In this document: piece by piece, positions 34,635 to 47,977 of the stretch | Layout of the letters: every line of letters starts with the position of its first letter | Numbering within the stretch: the first letter of the stretch is position 1 | NCBI GenBank assembly: GCA_029339505.1 | Contig: JAQISU010000097.1 | Span: 1 to 64,000 of the forward strand | Direction of reading: 5' to 3' | Length of the DNA: 64,000 bases | Origin: Unio delphinus | Lineage: Eukaryota > Mollusca > Bivalvia > Unionida > Unionidae | The notes under the pieces: model-generated | Seen by the model: only the letters and a program-made list of their open reading frames with translations | Database searches by the model: none | Told to the model about the DNA's origin: nothing | Position numbers and translations under genes: made by a program

Positions 34635-36682
34635 TTCAAATTGTGATTTAGATCACAGAAATGTGACGTTTGTGTCACTCGGGACGAGTGATCTTTTAAA
34701 GGCGGGGGTAATGTCATAAATTTGGAGTAAGTGTTAGTGAATTTGAACCATGCTTGGGTCGTTAGTAGTGATTTTGGGTACAAGCCGAATGACTGTCCCT
34801 GTAGTAACATAGTCCATATTAAAATTCAGTAGTGTATACAAGTAGTGTGATTGAAAAGGCAGCATTTATGGTTGGAAATCAGTAAATTATAGAATGGAAT
34901 CAATAAGTTGGAACTTGGTAGGTACCGTTTATGTGGCCATAGTGGAAAATTGGCGTATGTATATGAGTGTGATACGCCGGAAATTCTGTGGATGGACTGG
35001 CCTAGGGTCGCGCAGTTAAATATTTCCCAGTTAGTAAGGGAATACTGGTGTAATTTCTATGGCATGACAAGCTATCGGTACGGAAAACGGATGATAATGA
35101 AGAAAAACCATGTAAAGGTGCAGTTAATGGACGTTTGGGCAAGTTGTCTCCTCTGGGTCGCCCATTGATTACAGCAAAGATTAATAATTATAGCAGACAC
35201 GTCTTTCTTTCCATTTTACAACTCAAGTTGTATGGAAGTCTTTGGAAATTTGGGGAAAACATATGACTTCCAGCGTGACTCGCGCCAGGGTTTTGACACC
35301 GCTCGGTCAAGTGAATACCCCTGTGCTTGTAACAAGAAAAATTTCTGGTGACAGCGTTTTGGGATATGTGTGAATAGTTCTGTCATGGTTTGCAATTTAT
35401 TCAGAGTTATTATGTGTGAAACTGACTATTGCTTCGCATTTGGAAGGAAAGAGGAAAGAAATATTATGGCTAGTGCGACTTTAACTTCGTTTATTGAGAT
35501 TTCGCGACATTTGGTCTGCGAGAGTAGATATATGCATTTGCTGCTGAGAAGGATTTTTAAGAGGAGTCCTATGTTCAAGCAGGATGGAGTGTTTTATCCG
35601 GGATATAATACAGCGATGGCAAGAATTGTATTGGTGTAGGTCGCGCAGATTGCGAGATCTAAGTCAGTTGGAGGTAAAACCGTGAGACAGTGCACACGCG
35701 GTTTCCATTTCTCCTCGACACGTGGGGGTTAAAACAGGGCCAAGTGATACTTTTGGTTCTTTTTAATAGGCTGGAATTGCTAAAATGTGGACGACAATCA
35801 TTGGCCACGGAATTGTAACATGCTGGAATGATGAAAATGTCTGTAATTGTTTTGTTTTTGTACAAACTGATAGGAACCGCTAATGAATGGGTTTGACAAC
35901 ACCCCCCCCCCCCCCCCCGCCGTGTTGTGTATAATTGAGGAGATTGGATTTTATAACATCAACAACAATAAGAACAATAAGAACAACCTACATAAATTTG
36001 ATATAAGCGTCATACACCGGTAGAAGTGGCCAATAAAAGTTTTAAATGGGTGGGTAATAATTTTTCCCCGTAATTATTACATGGATGGGTTGAGACATAT
36101 TGTCTACGGGTGACAATTAAAAGCCGCGCAGTTACAATTAAATCAGAATGCGCCCAAAGGCTATGTAAATAATTTGATTATTGGTGTGATTATTTGTTTT
36201 ATATTTTTAAATTCTGTAACGACAGATGTCGGTCTTGATTGGGGTTTTATTATTGTATGTATTAGTTTTATAATTTGTAATCATGTGGTGTTAGAGCAGA
36301 AAAGTTCTAGAAGTTGTTGCTGCATGAGACCAGGTGGTAAATTAAGTCTAGTTGTTTGAATTGTGCTTGGAGTTAAACATGGCTGAATTGAAAGAAAATA
36401 AGGGTATTATGTATGGGTGTTTGGAGGCTGGTGGACTATTTGTTTATTTTTATTTTTGTGTTGCTGTAGGGTACGGTTAAGTGGTGAAAAGATGATTGAA
36501 AAGGCAGTGTCAAGTCTAGCGTTCTGTTGGTGACAATAGGGTCGCGCCAGATGGGCGTTGAAGTCATGGTTGACTTATTTTTGAGGTTCTTAAGAGGTCG
36601 TGTTTCATTTGAAGAACGCATTCTCTAACCTCGTGTAGTACAGGACGGATCCTGTATTTTGATTGTCATTGAACTGTTAGCG
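33860..36682 (+). repeat. Unit 13 (B), 2823 bp
   Basis: Consensus B unit. A tract 28, C tract 17. Confidence 0.97.
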
Positions 36683-37426
36683 ACTTGCCAGTTGAGAATT
36701 GATTTATACAGAGCACATTAAGAAGGAAGAAAGAAATCGTCTACACGCATCTTCATGATCATATATGGTCCAGCGAGATTTTCATCATGCATAGTTTGAC
36801 TTGTCTGCATGAATGGAATGGTGTCAATTTGGAAAACTGTGAAGGACAATTCAAAGCACGTGTTAGTTATTTAGCAGCATGAAGAAATTGTAGTGCACAC
36901 CACAATTATAGTTGAATCGTGATGTGATGGTGTTCCAAACTTTAGCGTTTGGGGATAGGTTTTCTTAGGGATTTAGGTAACAACTGGTGTGGAATTTGTA
37001 GTGAATTAACAGTGAAAGAAACAAATAGGATCGTCTGGCACAGACTGAGTTGAAAAATATTTGCGCATTGAAGTCATGGTTGACTTGTTGGAGGTTAGTA
37101 AGAGAAGGTGTCTCTGAAGAACGCTAACCTCGTGATATGTACAGGTGTACCAAGGTCTATTAGGAGAACGTGTGTCCTGGTGGAAACGCAATCTCCAGAC
37201 CAGAGTTTTAATGTAAAGAGGAATGGTTCTGGTTGCATTTGATGTCTGTTGTTAGAGACCTATGCTTAGACAAGTCAATTTCGAGGAAGTCGTGAGGGAG
37301 TTTGAACCCGACTAAGTGGTTGAAACATTATTTCATCTTGGATTCAACTTGTTTAGATTTGGATAGTTTATGTTGTTGTATATAATCATATTGGTAATCG
37401 TTTATCGGGTGTGGGGTTAAATTTAG

Positions 37427-37458
<32 letters not shown>

Positions 37459-39508
37459 TTCAAATTGTGATTTAGATCACAGAAATGTGACGTTTGTGTC
37501 ACTCGGGACGAGTGATCTTTTAAAGGCGGGGGTAATGTCATAAATTTGGAGTAAGTGTTAGTGAATTTGAACCATGCTTGGGTCGTTAGTAGTGATTTTG
37601 GGTACAAGCCGAATGACTGTCCCTGTAGTAACATAGTCCATATTAAAATTCAGTAGTGTATACAAGTAGTGTGATTGAAAAGGCAGCATTTATGGTTGGA
37701 AATCAGTAAATTATAGAATGGAATCAATAAGTTGGAACTTGGTAGGTACCGTTTATGTGGCCATAGTGGAAAATTGGCGTATGTATATGAGTGTGATACG
37801 CCGGAAATTCTGTGGATGGACTGGCCTAGGGTCGCGCAGTTAAATATTTCCCAGTTAGTAAGGGAATACTGGTGTAATTTCTATGGCATGACAAGCTATC
37901 GGTACGGAAAACGGATGATAATGAAGAAAAACCATGTAAAGGTGCAGTTAATGGACGTTTGGGCAAGTTGTCTCCTCTGGGTCGCCCATTGATTACAGCA
38001 AAGATTAATAATTATAGCAGACACGTCTTTCTTTCCATTTTACAACTCAAGTTGTATGGAAGTCTTTGGAAATTTGGGGAAAACATATGACTTCCAGCGT
38101 GACTCGCGCCAGGGTTTTGACACCGCTCGGTCAAGTGAATACCCCTGTGCTTGTAACAAGAAAAATTTCTGGTGACAGCGTTTTGGGATATGTGTGAATA
38201 GTTCTGTCATGGTTTGCAATTTATTCAGAGTTATTATGTGTGAAACTGACTATTGCTTCGCATTTGGAAGGAAAGAGGAAAGAAATATTATGGCTAGTGC
38301 GACTTTAACTTCGTTTATTGAGATTTCGCGACATTTGGTCTGCGAGAGTAGATATATGCATTTGCTGCTGAGAAGGATTTTTAAGAGGAGTCCTATGTTC
38401 AAGCAGGATGGAGTGTTTTATCCGGGATATAATACAGCGATGGCAAGAATTGTATTGGTGTAGGTCGCGCAGATTGCGAGATCTAAGTCAGTTGGAGGTA
38501 AAACCGTGAGACAGTGCACACGCGGTTTCCATTTCTCCTCGACACGTGGGGGTTAAAACAGGGCCAAGTGATACTTTTGGTTCTTTTTAATAGGCTGGAA
38601 TTGCTAAAATGTGGACGACAATCATTGGCCACGGAATTGTAACATGCTGGAATGATGAAAATGTCTGTAATTGTTTTGTTTTTGTACAAACTGATAGGAA
38701 CCGCTAATGAATGGGTTTGACAACACCCCCCCCCCCCCCCCCCCGCCGTGTTGTGTATAATTGAGGAGATTGGATTTTATAACATCAACAACAATAAGAA
38801 CAATAAGAACAACCTACATAAATTTGATATAAGCGTCATACACCGGTAGAAGTGGCCAATAAAAGTTTTAAATGGGTGGGTAATAATTTTTCCCCGTAAT
38901 TATTACATGGATGGGTTGAGACATATTGTCTACGGGTGACAATTAAAAGCCGCGCAGTTACAATTAAATCAGAATGCGCCCAAAGGCTATGTAAATAATT
39001 TGATTATTGGTGTGATTATTTGTTTTATATTTTTAAATTCTGTAACGACAGATGTCGGTCTTGATTGGGGTTTTATTATTGTATGTATTAGTTTTATAAT
39101 TTGTAATCATGTGGTGTTAGAGCAGAAAAGTTCTAGAAGTTGTTGCTGCATGAGACCAGGTGGTAAATTAAGTCTAGTTGTTTGAATTGTGCTTGGAGTT
39201 AAACATGGCTGAATTGAAAGAAAATAAGGGTATTATGTATGGGTGTTTGGAGGCTGGTGGACTATTTGTTTATTTTTATTTTTGTGTTGCTGTAGGGTAC
39301 GGTTAAGTGGTGAAAAGATGATTGAAAAGGCAGTGTCAAGTCTAGCGTTCTGTTGGTGACAATAGGGTCGCGCCAGATGGGCGTTGAAGTCATGGTTGAC
39401 TTATTTTTGAGGTTCTTAAGAGGTCGTGTTTCATTTGAAGAACGCATTCTCTAACCTCGTGTAGTACAGGACGGATCCTGTATTTTGATTGTCATTGAAC
39501 TGTTAGCG
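36683..39508 (+). repeat. Unit 14 (B), 2826 bp
   Basis: Consensus B unit. A tract 29, C tract 19 (joint longest in the window). Confidence 0.97.
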
Positions 39509-40252
39509 ACTTGCCAGTTGAGAATTGATTTATACAGAGCACATTAAGAAGGAAGAAAGAAATCGTCTACACGCATCTTCATGATCATATATGGTCCAGC
39601 GAGATTTTCATCATGCATAGTTTGACTTGTCTGCATGAATGGAATGGTGTCAATTTGGAAAACTGTGAAGGACAATTCAAAGCACGTGTTAGTTATTTAG
39701 CAGCATGAAGAAATTGTAGTGCACACCACAATTATAGTTGAATCGTGATGTGATGGTGTTCCAAACTTTAGCGTTTGGGGATAGGTTTTCTTAGGGATTT
39801 AGGTAACAACTGGTGTGGAATTTGTAGTGAATTAACAGTGAAAGAAACAAATAGGATCGTCTGGCACAGACTGAGTTGAAAAATATTTGCGCATTGAAGT
39901 CATGGTTGACTTGTTGGAGGTTAGTAAGAGAAGGTGTCTCTGAAGAACGCTAACCTCGTGATATGTACAGGTGTACCAAGGTCTATTAGGAGAACGTGTG
40001 TCCTGGTGGAAACGCAATCTCCAGACCAGAGTTTTAATGTAAAGAGGAATGGTTCTGGTTGCATTTGATGTCTGTTGTTAGAGACCTATGCTTAGACAAG
40101 TCAATTTCGAGGAAGTCGTGAGGGAGTTTGAACCCGACTAAGTGGTTGAAACATTATTTCATCTTGGATTCAACTTGTTTAGATTTGGATAGTTTATGTT
40201 GTTGTATATAATCATATTGGTAATCGTTTATCGGGTGTGGGGTTAAATTTAG

Positions 40253-40283
<31 letters not shown>

Positions 40284-42330
40284 TTCAAATTGTGATTTAG
40301 ATCACAGAAATGTGACGTTTGTGTCACTCGGGACGAGTGATCTTTTAAAGGCGGGGGTAATGTCATAAATTTGGAGTAAGTGTTAGTGAATTTGAACCAT
40401 GCTTGGGTCGTTAGTAGTGATTTTGGGTACAAGCCGAATGACTGTCCCTGTAGTAACATAGTCCATATTAAAATTCAGTAGTGTATACAAGTAGTGTGAT
40501 TGAAAAGGCAGCATTTATGGTTGGAAATCAGTAAATTATAGAATGGAATCAATAAGTTGGAACTTGGTAGGTACCGTTTATGTGGCCATAGTGGAAAATT
40601 GGCGTATGTATATGAGTGTGATACGCCGGAAATTCTGTGGATGGACTGGCCTAGGGTCGCGCAGTTAAATATTTCCCAGTTAGTAAGGGAATACTGGTGT
40701 AATTTCTATGGCATGACAAGCTATCGGTACGGAAAACGGATGATAATGAAGAAAAACCATGTAAAGGTGCAGTTAATGGACGTTTGGGCAAGTTGTCTCC
40801 TCTGGGTCGCCCATTGATTACAGCAAAGATTAATAATTATAGCAGACACGTCTTTCTTTCCATTTTACAACTCAAGTTGTATGGAAGTCTTTGGAAATTT
40901 GGGGAAAACATATGACTTCCAGCGTGACTCGCGCCAGGGTTTTGACACCGCTCGGTCAAGTGAATACCCCTGTGCTTGTAACAAGAAAAATTTCTGGTGA
41001 CAGCGTTTTGGGATATGTGTGAATAGTTCTGTCATGGTTTGCAATTTATTCAGAGTTATTATGTGTGAAACTGACTATTGCTTCGCATTTGGAAGGAAAG
41101 AGGAAAGAAATATTATGGCTAGTGCGACTTTAACTTCGTTTATTGAGATTTCGCGACATTTGGTCTGCGAGAGTAGATATATGCATTTGCTGCTGAGAAG
41201 GATTTTTAAGAGGAGTCCTATGTTCAAGCAGGATGGAGTGTTTTATCCGGGATATAATACAGCGATGGCAAGAATTGTATTGGTGTAGGTCGCGCAGATT
41301 GCGAGATCTAAGTCAGTTGGAGGTAAAACCGTGAGACAGTGCACACGCGGTTTCCATTTCTCCTCGACACGTGGGGGTTAAAACAGGGCCAAGTGATACT
41401 TTTGGTTCTTTTTAATAGGCTGGAATTGCTAAAATGTGGACGACAATCATTGGCCACGGAATTGTAACATGCTGGAATGATGAAAATGTCTGTAATTGTT
41501 TTGTTTTTGTACAAACTGATAGGAACCGCTAATGAATGGGTTTGACAACACCCCCCCCCCCCCCCCGCCGTGTTGTGTATAATTGAGGAGATTGGATTTT
41601 ATAACATCAACAACAATAAGAACAATAAGAACAACCTACATAAATTTGATATAAGCGTCATACACCGGTAGAAGTGGCCAATAAAAGTTTTAAATGGGTG
41701 GGTAATAATTTTTCCCCGTAATTATTACATGGATGGGTTGAGACATATTGTCTACGGGTGACAATTAAAAGCCGCGCAGTTACAATTAAATCAGAATGCG
41801 CCCAAAGGCTATGTAAATAATTTGATTATTGGTGTGATTATTTGTTTTATATTTTTAAATTCTGTAACGACAGATGTCGGTCTTGATTGGGGTTTTATTA
41901 TTGTATGTATTAGTTTTATAATTTGTAATCATGTGGTGTTAGAGCAGAAAAGTTCTAGAAGTTGTTGCTGCATGAGACCAGGTGGTAAATTAAGTCTAGT
42001 TGTTTGAATTGTGCTTGGAGTTAAACATGGCTGAATTGAAAGAAAATAAGGGTATTATGTATGGGTGTTTGGAGGCTGGTGGACTATTTGTTTATTTTTA
42101 TTTTTGTGTTGCTGTAGGGTACGGTTAAGTGGTGAAAAGATGATTGAAAAGGCAGTGTCAAGTCTAGCGTTCTGTTGGTGACAATAGGGTCGCGCCAGAT
42201 GGGCGTTGAAGTCATGGTTGACTTATTTTTGAGGTTCTTAAGAGGTCGTGTTTCATTTGAAGAACGCATTCTCTAACCTCGTGTAGTACAGGACGGATCC
42301 TGTATTTTGATTGTCATTGAACTGTTAGCG
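39509..42330 (+). repeat. Unit 15 (B), 2822 bp
   Basis: Consensus B unit. A tract 28, C tract 16. Its tail holds the last GGATCC of the block (42295-42300). Confidence 0.97.
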
Positions 42331-43074
42331 ACTTGCCAGTTGAGAATTGATTTATACAGAGCACATTAAGAAGGAAGAAAGAAATCGTCTACACGCATCT
42401 TCATGATCATATATGGTCCAGCGAGATTTTCATCATGCATAGTTTGACTTGTCTGCATGAATGGAATGGTGTCAATTTGGAAAACTGTGAAGGACAATTC
42501 AAAGCACGTGTTAGTTATTTAGCAGCATGAAGAAATTGTAGTGCACACCACAATTATAGTTGAATCGTGATGTGATGGTGTTCCAAACTTTAGCGTTTGG
42601 GGATAGGTTTTCTTAGGGATTTAGGTAACAACTGGTGTGGAATTTGTAGTGAATTAACAGTGAAAGAAACAAATAGGATCGTCTGGCACAGACTGAGTTG
42701 AAAAATATTTGCGCATTGAAGTCATGGTTGACTTGTTGGAGGTTAGTAAGAGAAGGTGTCTCTGAAGAACGCTAACCTCGTGATATGTACAGGTGTACCA
42801 AGGTCTATTAGGAGAACGTGTGTCCTGGTGGAAACGCAATCTCCAGACCAGAGTTTTAATGTAAAGAGGAATGGTTCTGGTTGCATTTGATGTCTGTTGT
42901 TAGAGACCTATGCTTAGACAAGTCAATTTCGAGGAAGTCGTGAGGGAGTTTGAACCCGACTAAGTGGTTGAAACATTATTTCATCTTGGATTCAACTTGT
43001 TTAGATTTGGATAGTTTATGTTGTTGTATATAATCATATTGGTAATCGTTTATCGGGTGTGGGGTTAAATTTAG

Positions 43075-43105
<31 letters not shown>

Positions 43106-45156
43106 TTCAAATTGTGATTTAGATCACAGAAATGTGACGTTTGTGTCACTCGGGACGAGTGATCTTTTAAAGGCGGGGGTAATGTCATAAATTTGGAGTA
43201 AGTGTTAGTGAATTTGAACCATGCTTGGGTCGTTAGTAGTGATTTTGGGTACAAGCCGAATGACTGTCCCTGTGGTAACATAGTCCATATTAAAATTCAG
43301 TGGTGTATACAAGTAGTGGGATTGGAAAGGCAGCATTTATGGTTGGAAATCAGTAAATTATAGAATGGAATCAATAAGTTGGAACTTGGTAGGTACCGTT
43401 TATGTGGCCATAGTGGAAAATTGGCGTATGTATATGAGTGTGATACGCCGGAAATTCTGTGGATGGACTGGCCTAGGGTCGCGCAGTTAAATATTTCCCA
43501 GTTAGTAAGGGAATACTGGTGTAATTTCTATGGCATGACAAGCTATCGGTACGGAAAACGGATGATAATGAAGAAAAACCATGTAAAGGTGCAGTTAATG
43601 GACGTTTGGGCAAGTTGTCTCCTCTGGGTCGCCCATTGATTACAGCAAAGATTAATAATTATAGCAGACACGTCTTTCTTTCCATTTTACAACTCAAGTT
43701 GTATGGAAGTCTTTGGAAATTTGGGGAAAACATATGACTTCCAGCGTGACTCGCGCCAGGGTTTTGACACCGCTCGGTCAAGTGAATACCCCTGTGCTTG
43801 TAACAAGAAAAAATTCTGGTGACAGCGTTTTGGGATATGTGTGAATAGTTCTGTCATGGTTTGCAATTTATTCAGAGTTATTATGTGTGAAACTGACTAT
43901 TGCTTCGCATTTGGAAAGAAAGAGGAAAGAAATATTATGGCTAGTGCGACTTTAACTTCGTTTATTGAGATTTCGCGACATTTGGTCTGCGAGAGTAGAT
44001 ATATGCATTTGCTGCTGAGAAGGATTTTTAAGAGGAGTCCTATGTTCAAGCAGGATGGAGTGTTTTATCCGGGATATAATACAGCGATGGCAAGAATTGT
44101 ATTGGTGTAGGTCGCGCAGATTGCGAGATCTAAGTCAGTTGGAGGTAAAACCGTGAGACAGTGCACACGCGGTTTCCATTTCTCCTCGACACGTGGGGGT
44201 TAAAACAGGGCCAAGTGATACTTTTGGTTCTTTTTAATAGGCTGGAATTGCTAAAATGTGGACGACAATCATTGGCCACGGAATTGTAACATGCTGGAAT
44301 GATGAAAATGTCTGTAATTGTTTTGTTTTTGTACAAACTGATAGGAACCGCTAATGAATGGGTTTGACAACACCCCCCCCCCCCCCCGCCGCGTGTTGTG
44401 TATAATTGAGGAGATTGGATTTTATAACATCAACAACAATAAGAACAATAAGAACAACATACATAAATTTGATATAAGCGTCATACACCGGTAGAAGTGG
44501 CCAATAAAAGTTTTAAATGGGTGGGTAATAATTTTTCCCCGTAATTATTACATGGATGGGTTGAGACATATTGTCTACGGGTGACAATTAAAAGCCGCGC
44601 AGTTACAATTAAATCAGAATGCGCCCAAAGGCTATGTAAATAATTTGATTATTGGTGTGATTATTTGTTTTATATTTTTAAATTCTGTAACGACAGATGT
44701 CGGTCTTGATTGGGGTTTTATTATTGTATGTATTAGTTTTATAATTTGTAATCATGTGGTGTTAGAGCAGAAAAGTTCTAGAAGTTGTTGCTGCATGAGA
44801 CCAGGTGGTAAATTAAGTCTAGTTGTTTGAATTGTGCTTGGAGTTAAACATGGCTGAATTGAAAGAAAATAAGGGTATTATGTATGGGTGTTTGGAGGCT
44901 GGTGGACTATTTGTTTATTTTTATTTTTGTGTTGCTGTAGGGTACGGTTAAGTGGTGAAAAGATGATTGAAAAGGCAGTGTCAAGTCTAGCGTTCTGTTG
45001 GTGACAATAGGGTCGCGCCAGATGGGCGTTGAAGTCATGGTTGACTTATTTTTGAGGTTCTTAAGAGGTCGTGTTTCATTTGAAGAACGCATTCTCTAAC
45101 CTCGTGGGGTAGTACAGGACGGAACCTGTATTTTGTTTGTCATTGAACTGTTAGCG
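42331..45156 (+). repeat. Unit 16 (B to A' recombinant), 2826 bp
   Basis: B-type through the A tract of 28 (43075-43102), then A-type from base 43274. C tract 15, followed by GCCGCGTG (two extra bases near 44390). First unit to carry the private GTAGTGGGATTGG of A'. Confidence 0.96.
43103..43274. other. B to A' subfamily exchange interval
   Basis: The A tract of 28 (43075-43102) is B-type and G43274 in CTGTGGTAAC is A-type. Between them no diagnostic base lies, and the sequence is otherwise consensus with no scar. The interval begins right after the A tract and includes the palindrome cluster. Confidence 0.8.
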
Positions 45157-47977
45157 ACTTGCCAGTTGAGAATTGATTTATACAGAGCACATTAAGAAGG
45201 AAGAAAGAAATCGTCTACACGCATCTTCATGATCATATATGGTTCAGCGAGGTTTTCATCATGCATAGTTTGACTTGTCTGCATGAATGGAATGGTGTCA
45301 ATTTGGAAAACTGTGAAGGACAATTCAAAGCACGTGTTAGTTATTTAGCAGCATGAAGAAATTGTAGTGCACACCACAATTATAGTTGAATCGTGATGTA
45401 ATAGTGTTCCAAACTTTAGCGTTTGGGGATAGGTTTTCTTAGGGATTTAGGTAACAACTGGTGTGGAATTTGTAGTGAATTAACAGTGAAAGAAACAAAT
45501 AGGATCGTCTGGCACAGACTGAGTTGAAAAATATTTGGGCATTGAAGTCATGGTTGACTTGTTGGAGGTTAGTAAGAGAAGGTGTCTCTGAAGAACGCTA
45601 ACCTCGTGATGTGTACAGGTGTACCAAGGTCTATTAGGAGAACGTGTGTCCTGGTGGAAACGCAATCTCCAGACCAGAGTTTTAATGTAAAGAGGAATGG
45701 TTCTGGTTGCATTTGATGTCTGTTGTTAGAGACCTATGCTTAGACAAGTCAATTTCGAGGAAGTCGTGAGGGAGTTTGAACCCGACTAAGTGGTTGAAAC
45801 ATTATTTCATCTTGGATTCAACTTGTTTAGATTTGGATAGTTTATGTTGTTGTATATAATCATATTGGTAATCGTTTATCGGGTGTGGGGTTAAATTTAG
45901 AAAAAAAAAAAAAAAAAAAAAAATACTTCAAATTGTGATTTAGATCACAGAAATGTGACGTTTGTGTCACTCGGGACGAGTGATCTTTTAAAGGCGGGGG
46001 TAATGTCATAAATTTGGAGTAAGTGTTAGTGAATTTGAACCATGCTTGGGTCGTTAGTAGTGATTTTGGGTACAAGCCGAATGACTGTCCCTGTGGTAAC
46101 ATAGTCCATATTAAAATTCAGTGGTGTATACAAGTAGTGGGATTGGAAAGGCAGCATTTATGGTTGGAAATCAGTAAATTATAGAATGGAATCAATAAGT
46201 TGGAACTTGGTAGGTACCGTTTATGTGGCCATAGTGGAAAATTGGCGTATGTATATGAGTGTGATACGCCGGAAATTCTGTGGATGGACTGGCCTAGGGT
46301 CGCGCAGTTAAATATTTCCCAGTTAGTAAGGGAATACTGGTGTAATTTCTATGGCATGACAAGCTATCGGTACGGAAAACGGATGATAATGAAGAAAAAC
46401 CATGTAAAGGTGCAGTTAATGGACGTTTGGGCAAGTTGTCTCCTCTGGGTCGCCCATTGATTACAGCAAAGATTAATAATTATAGCAGACACGTCTTTCT
46501 TTCCATTTTACAACTCAAGTTGTATGGAAGTCTTTGGAAATTTGGGGAAAACATATGACTTCCAGCGTGACTCGCGCCAGGGTTTTGACACCGCTCGGTC
46601 AAGTGAATACCCCTGTGCTTGTAACAAGAAAAAATTCTGGTGACAGCGTTTTGGGATATGTGTGAATAGTTCTGTCATGGTTTGCAATTTATTCAGAGTT
46701 ATTATGTGTGAAACTGACTATTGCTTCGCATTTGGAAAGAAAGAGGAAAGAAATATTATGGCTAGTGCGACTTTAACTTCGTTTATTGAGATTTCGCGAC
46801 ATTTGGTCTGCGAGAGTAGATATATGCATTTGCTGCTGAGAAGGATTTTTAAGAGGAGTCCTATGTTCAAGCAGGATGGAGTGTTTTATCCGGGATATAA
46901 TACAGCGATGGCAAGAATTGTATTGGTGTAGGTCGCGCAGATTGCGAGATCTAAGTCAGTTGGAGGTAAAACCGTGAGACAGTGCACACGCGGTTTCCAT
47001 TTCTCCTCGACACGTGGGGGTTAAAACAGGGCCAAGTGATACTTTTGGTTCTTTTTAATAGGCTGGAATTGCTAAAATGTGGACGACAATCATTGGCCAC
47101 GGAATTGTAACATGCTGGAATGATGAAAATGTCTGTAATTGTTTTGTTTTTGTACAAACTGATAGGAACCGCTAATGAATGGGTTTGACAACACCCCCCC
47201 CCCCCCCCCGCCGTGTTGTGTATAATTGAGGAGATTGGATTTTATAACATCAACAACAATAAGAACAATAAGAACAACATACATAAATTTGATATAAGCG
47301 TCATACACCGGTAGAAGTGGCCAATAAAAGTTTTAAATGGGTGGGTAATAATTTTTCCCCGTAATTATTACATGGATGGGTTGAGACATATTGTCTACGG
47401 GTGACAATTAAAAGCCGCGCAGTTACAATTAAATCAGAATGCGCCCAAAGGCTGCTATGTAAATAATTTGATTATTGGTGTGATTATTTGTTTATATTTT
47501 AAATTCTGTAACGACAGATGTCGGTCTTGATTGGGGTTTTATTATTGTATGTATTAGTTTTATAATTTGTAATCATGTGGTGTTAGAGCAGAAAAGTTCT
47601 AGAAGTTGTTGCTGCATGAGACCAGGTGGTAAATTAAGTCTAGTTGTTTGAATTGTGCTTGGAGTTAAACATGGCTGAATTGAAAGAAAATAAGGGTATT
47701 ATGTATGGGTGTTTGGAGGCTGGTGGACTATTTGTTTATTTTTATTTTTGTGTTGCTGTAGGGTACGGTTAAGTGGTGAAAAGATGATTGAAAAGGCAGT
47801 GTCAAGTCTAGCGTTCTGTTGGTGACAATAGGGTCGCGCCAGATGGGCGTTGAAGTCATGGTTGACTTATTTTTGAGGTTCTTAAGAGGTCGTGTTTCAT
47901 TTGAAGAACGCATTCTCTAACCTCGTGGGGTAGTACAGGACGGAACCTGTATTTTGTTTGTCATTGAACTGTTAGCG
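45157..47977 (+). repeat. Unit 17 (A'), 2821 bp
   Basis: A tract 23 (45901-45923), C tract 16. Private: three-base duplication GGCTGCTATG near 47450 and shortened T runs near 47489-47500, which close the frame that opens here in most other units. Confidence 0.97.

Larger units (their letters stand above)
16871..43102. repeat. Subfamily B block (units 7-15 and the start of unit 16)
   Basis: These units share a different allele at each diagnostic site: GGTCCAGCGAGA, GATGTGATGGTG, ATTTGCGCATTG, GTGATATGTACAG, CTGTAGTAAC, CAGTAGTGTA, GTGATTGAAAAGG, GGAAGGAAAG, ACAACCTACATA, TTTGTAATCATG, GACCAGGTGG, CCTCGTGTAG and ACGGATCCTG. A tracts are 26-29 long and C tracts 14-19. The block is about 26 kb, roughly 9.3 units, so it is not a whole number of units. 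Confidence 0.9.
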
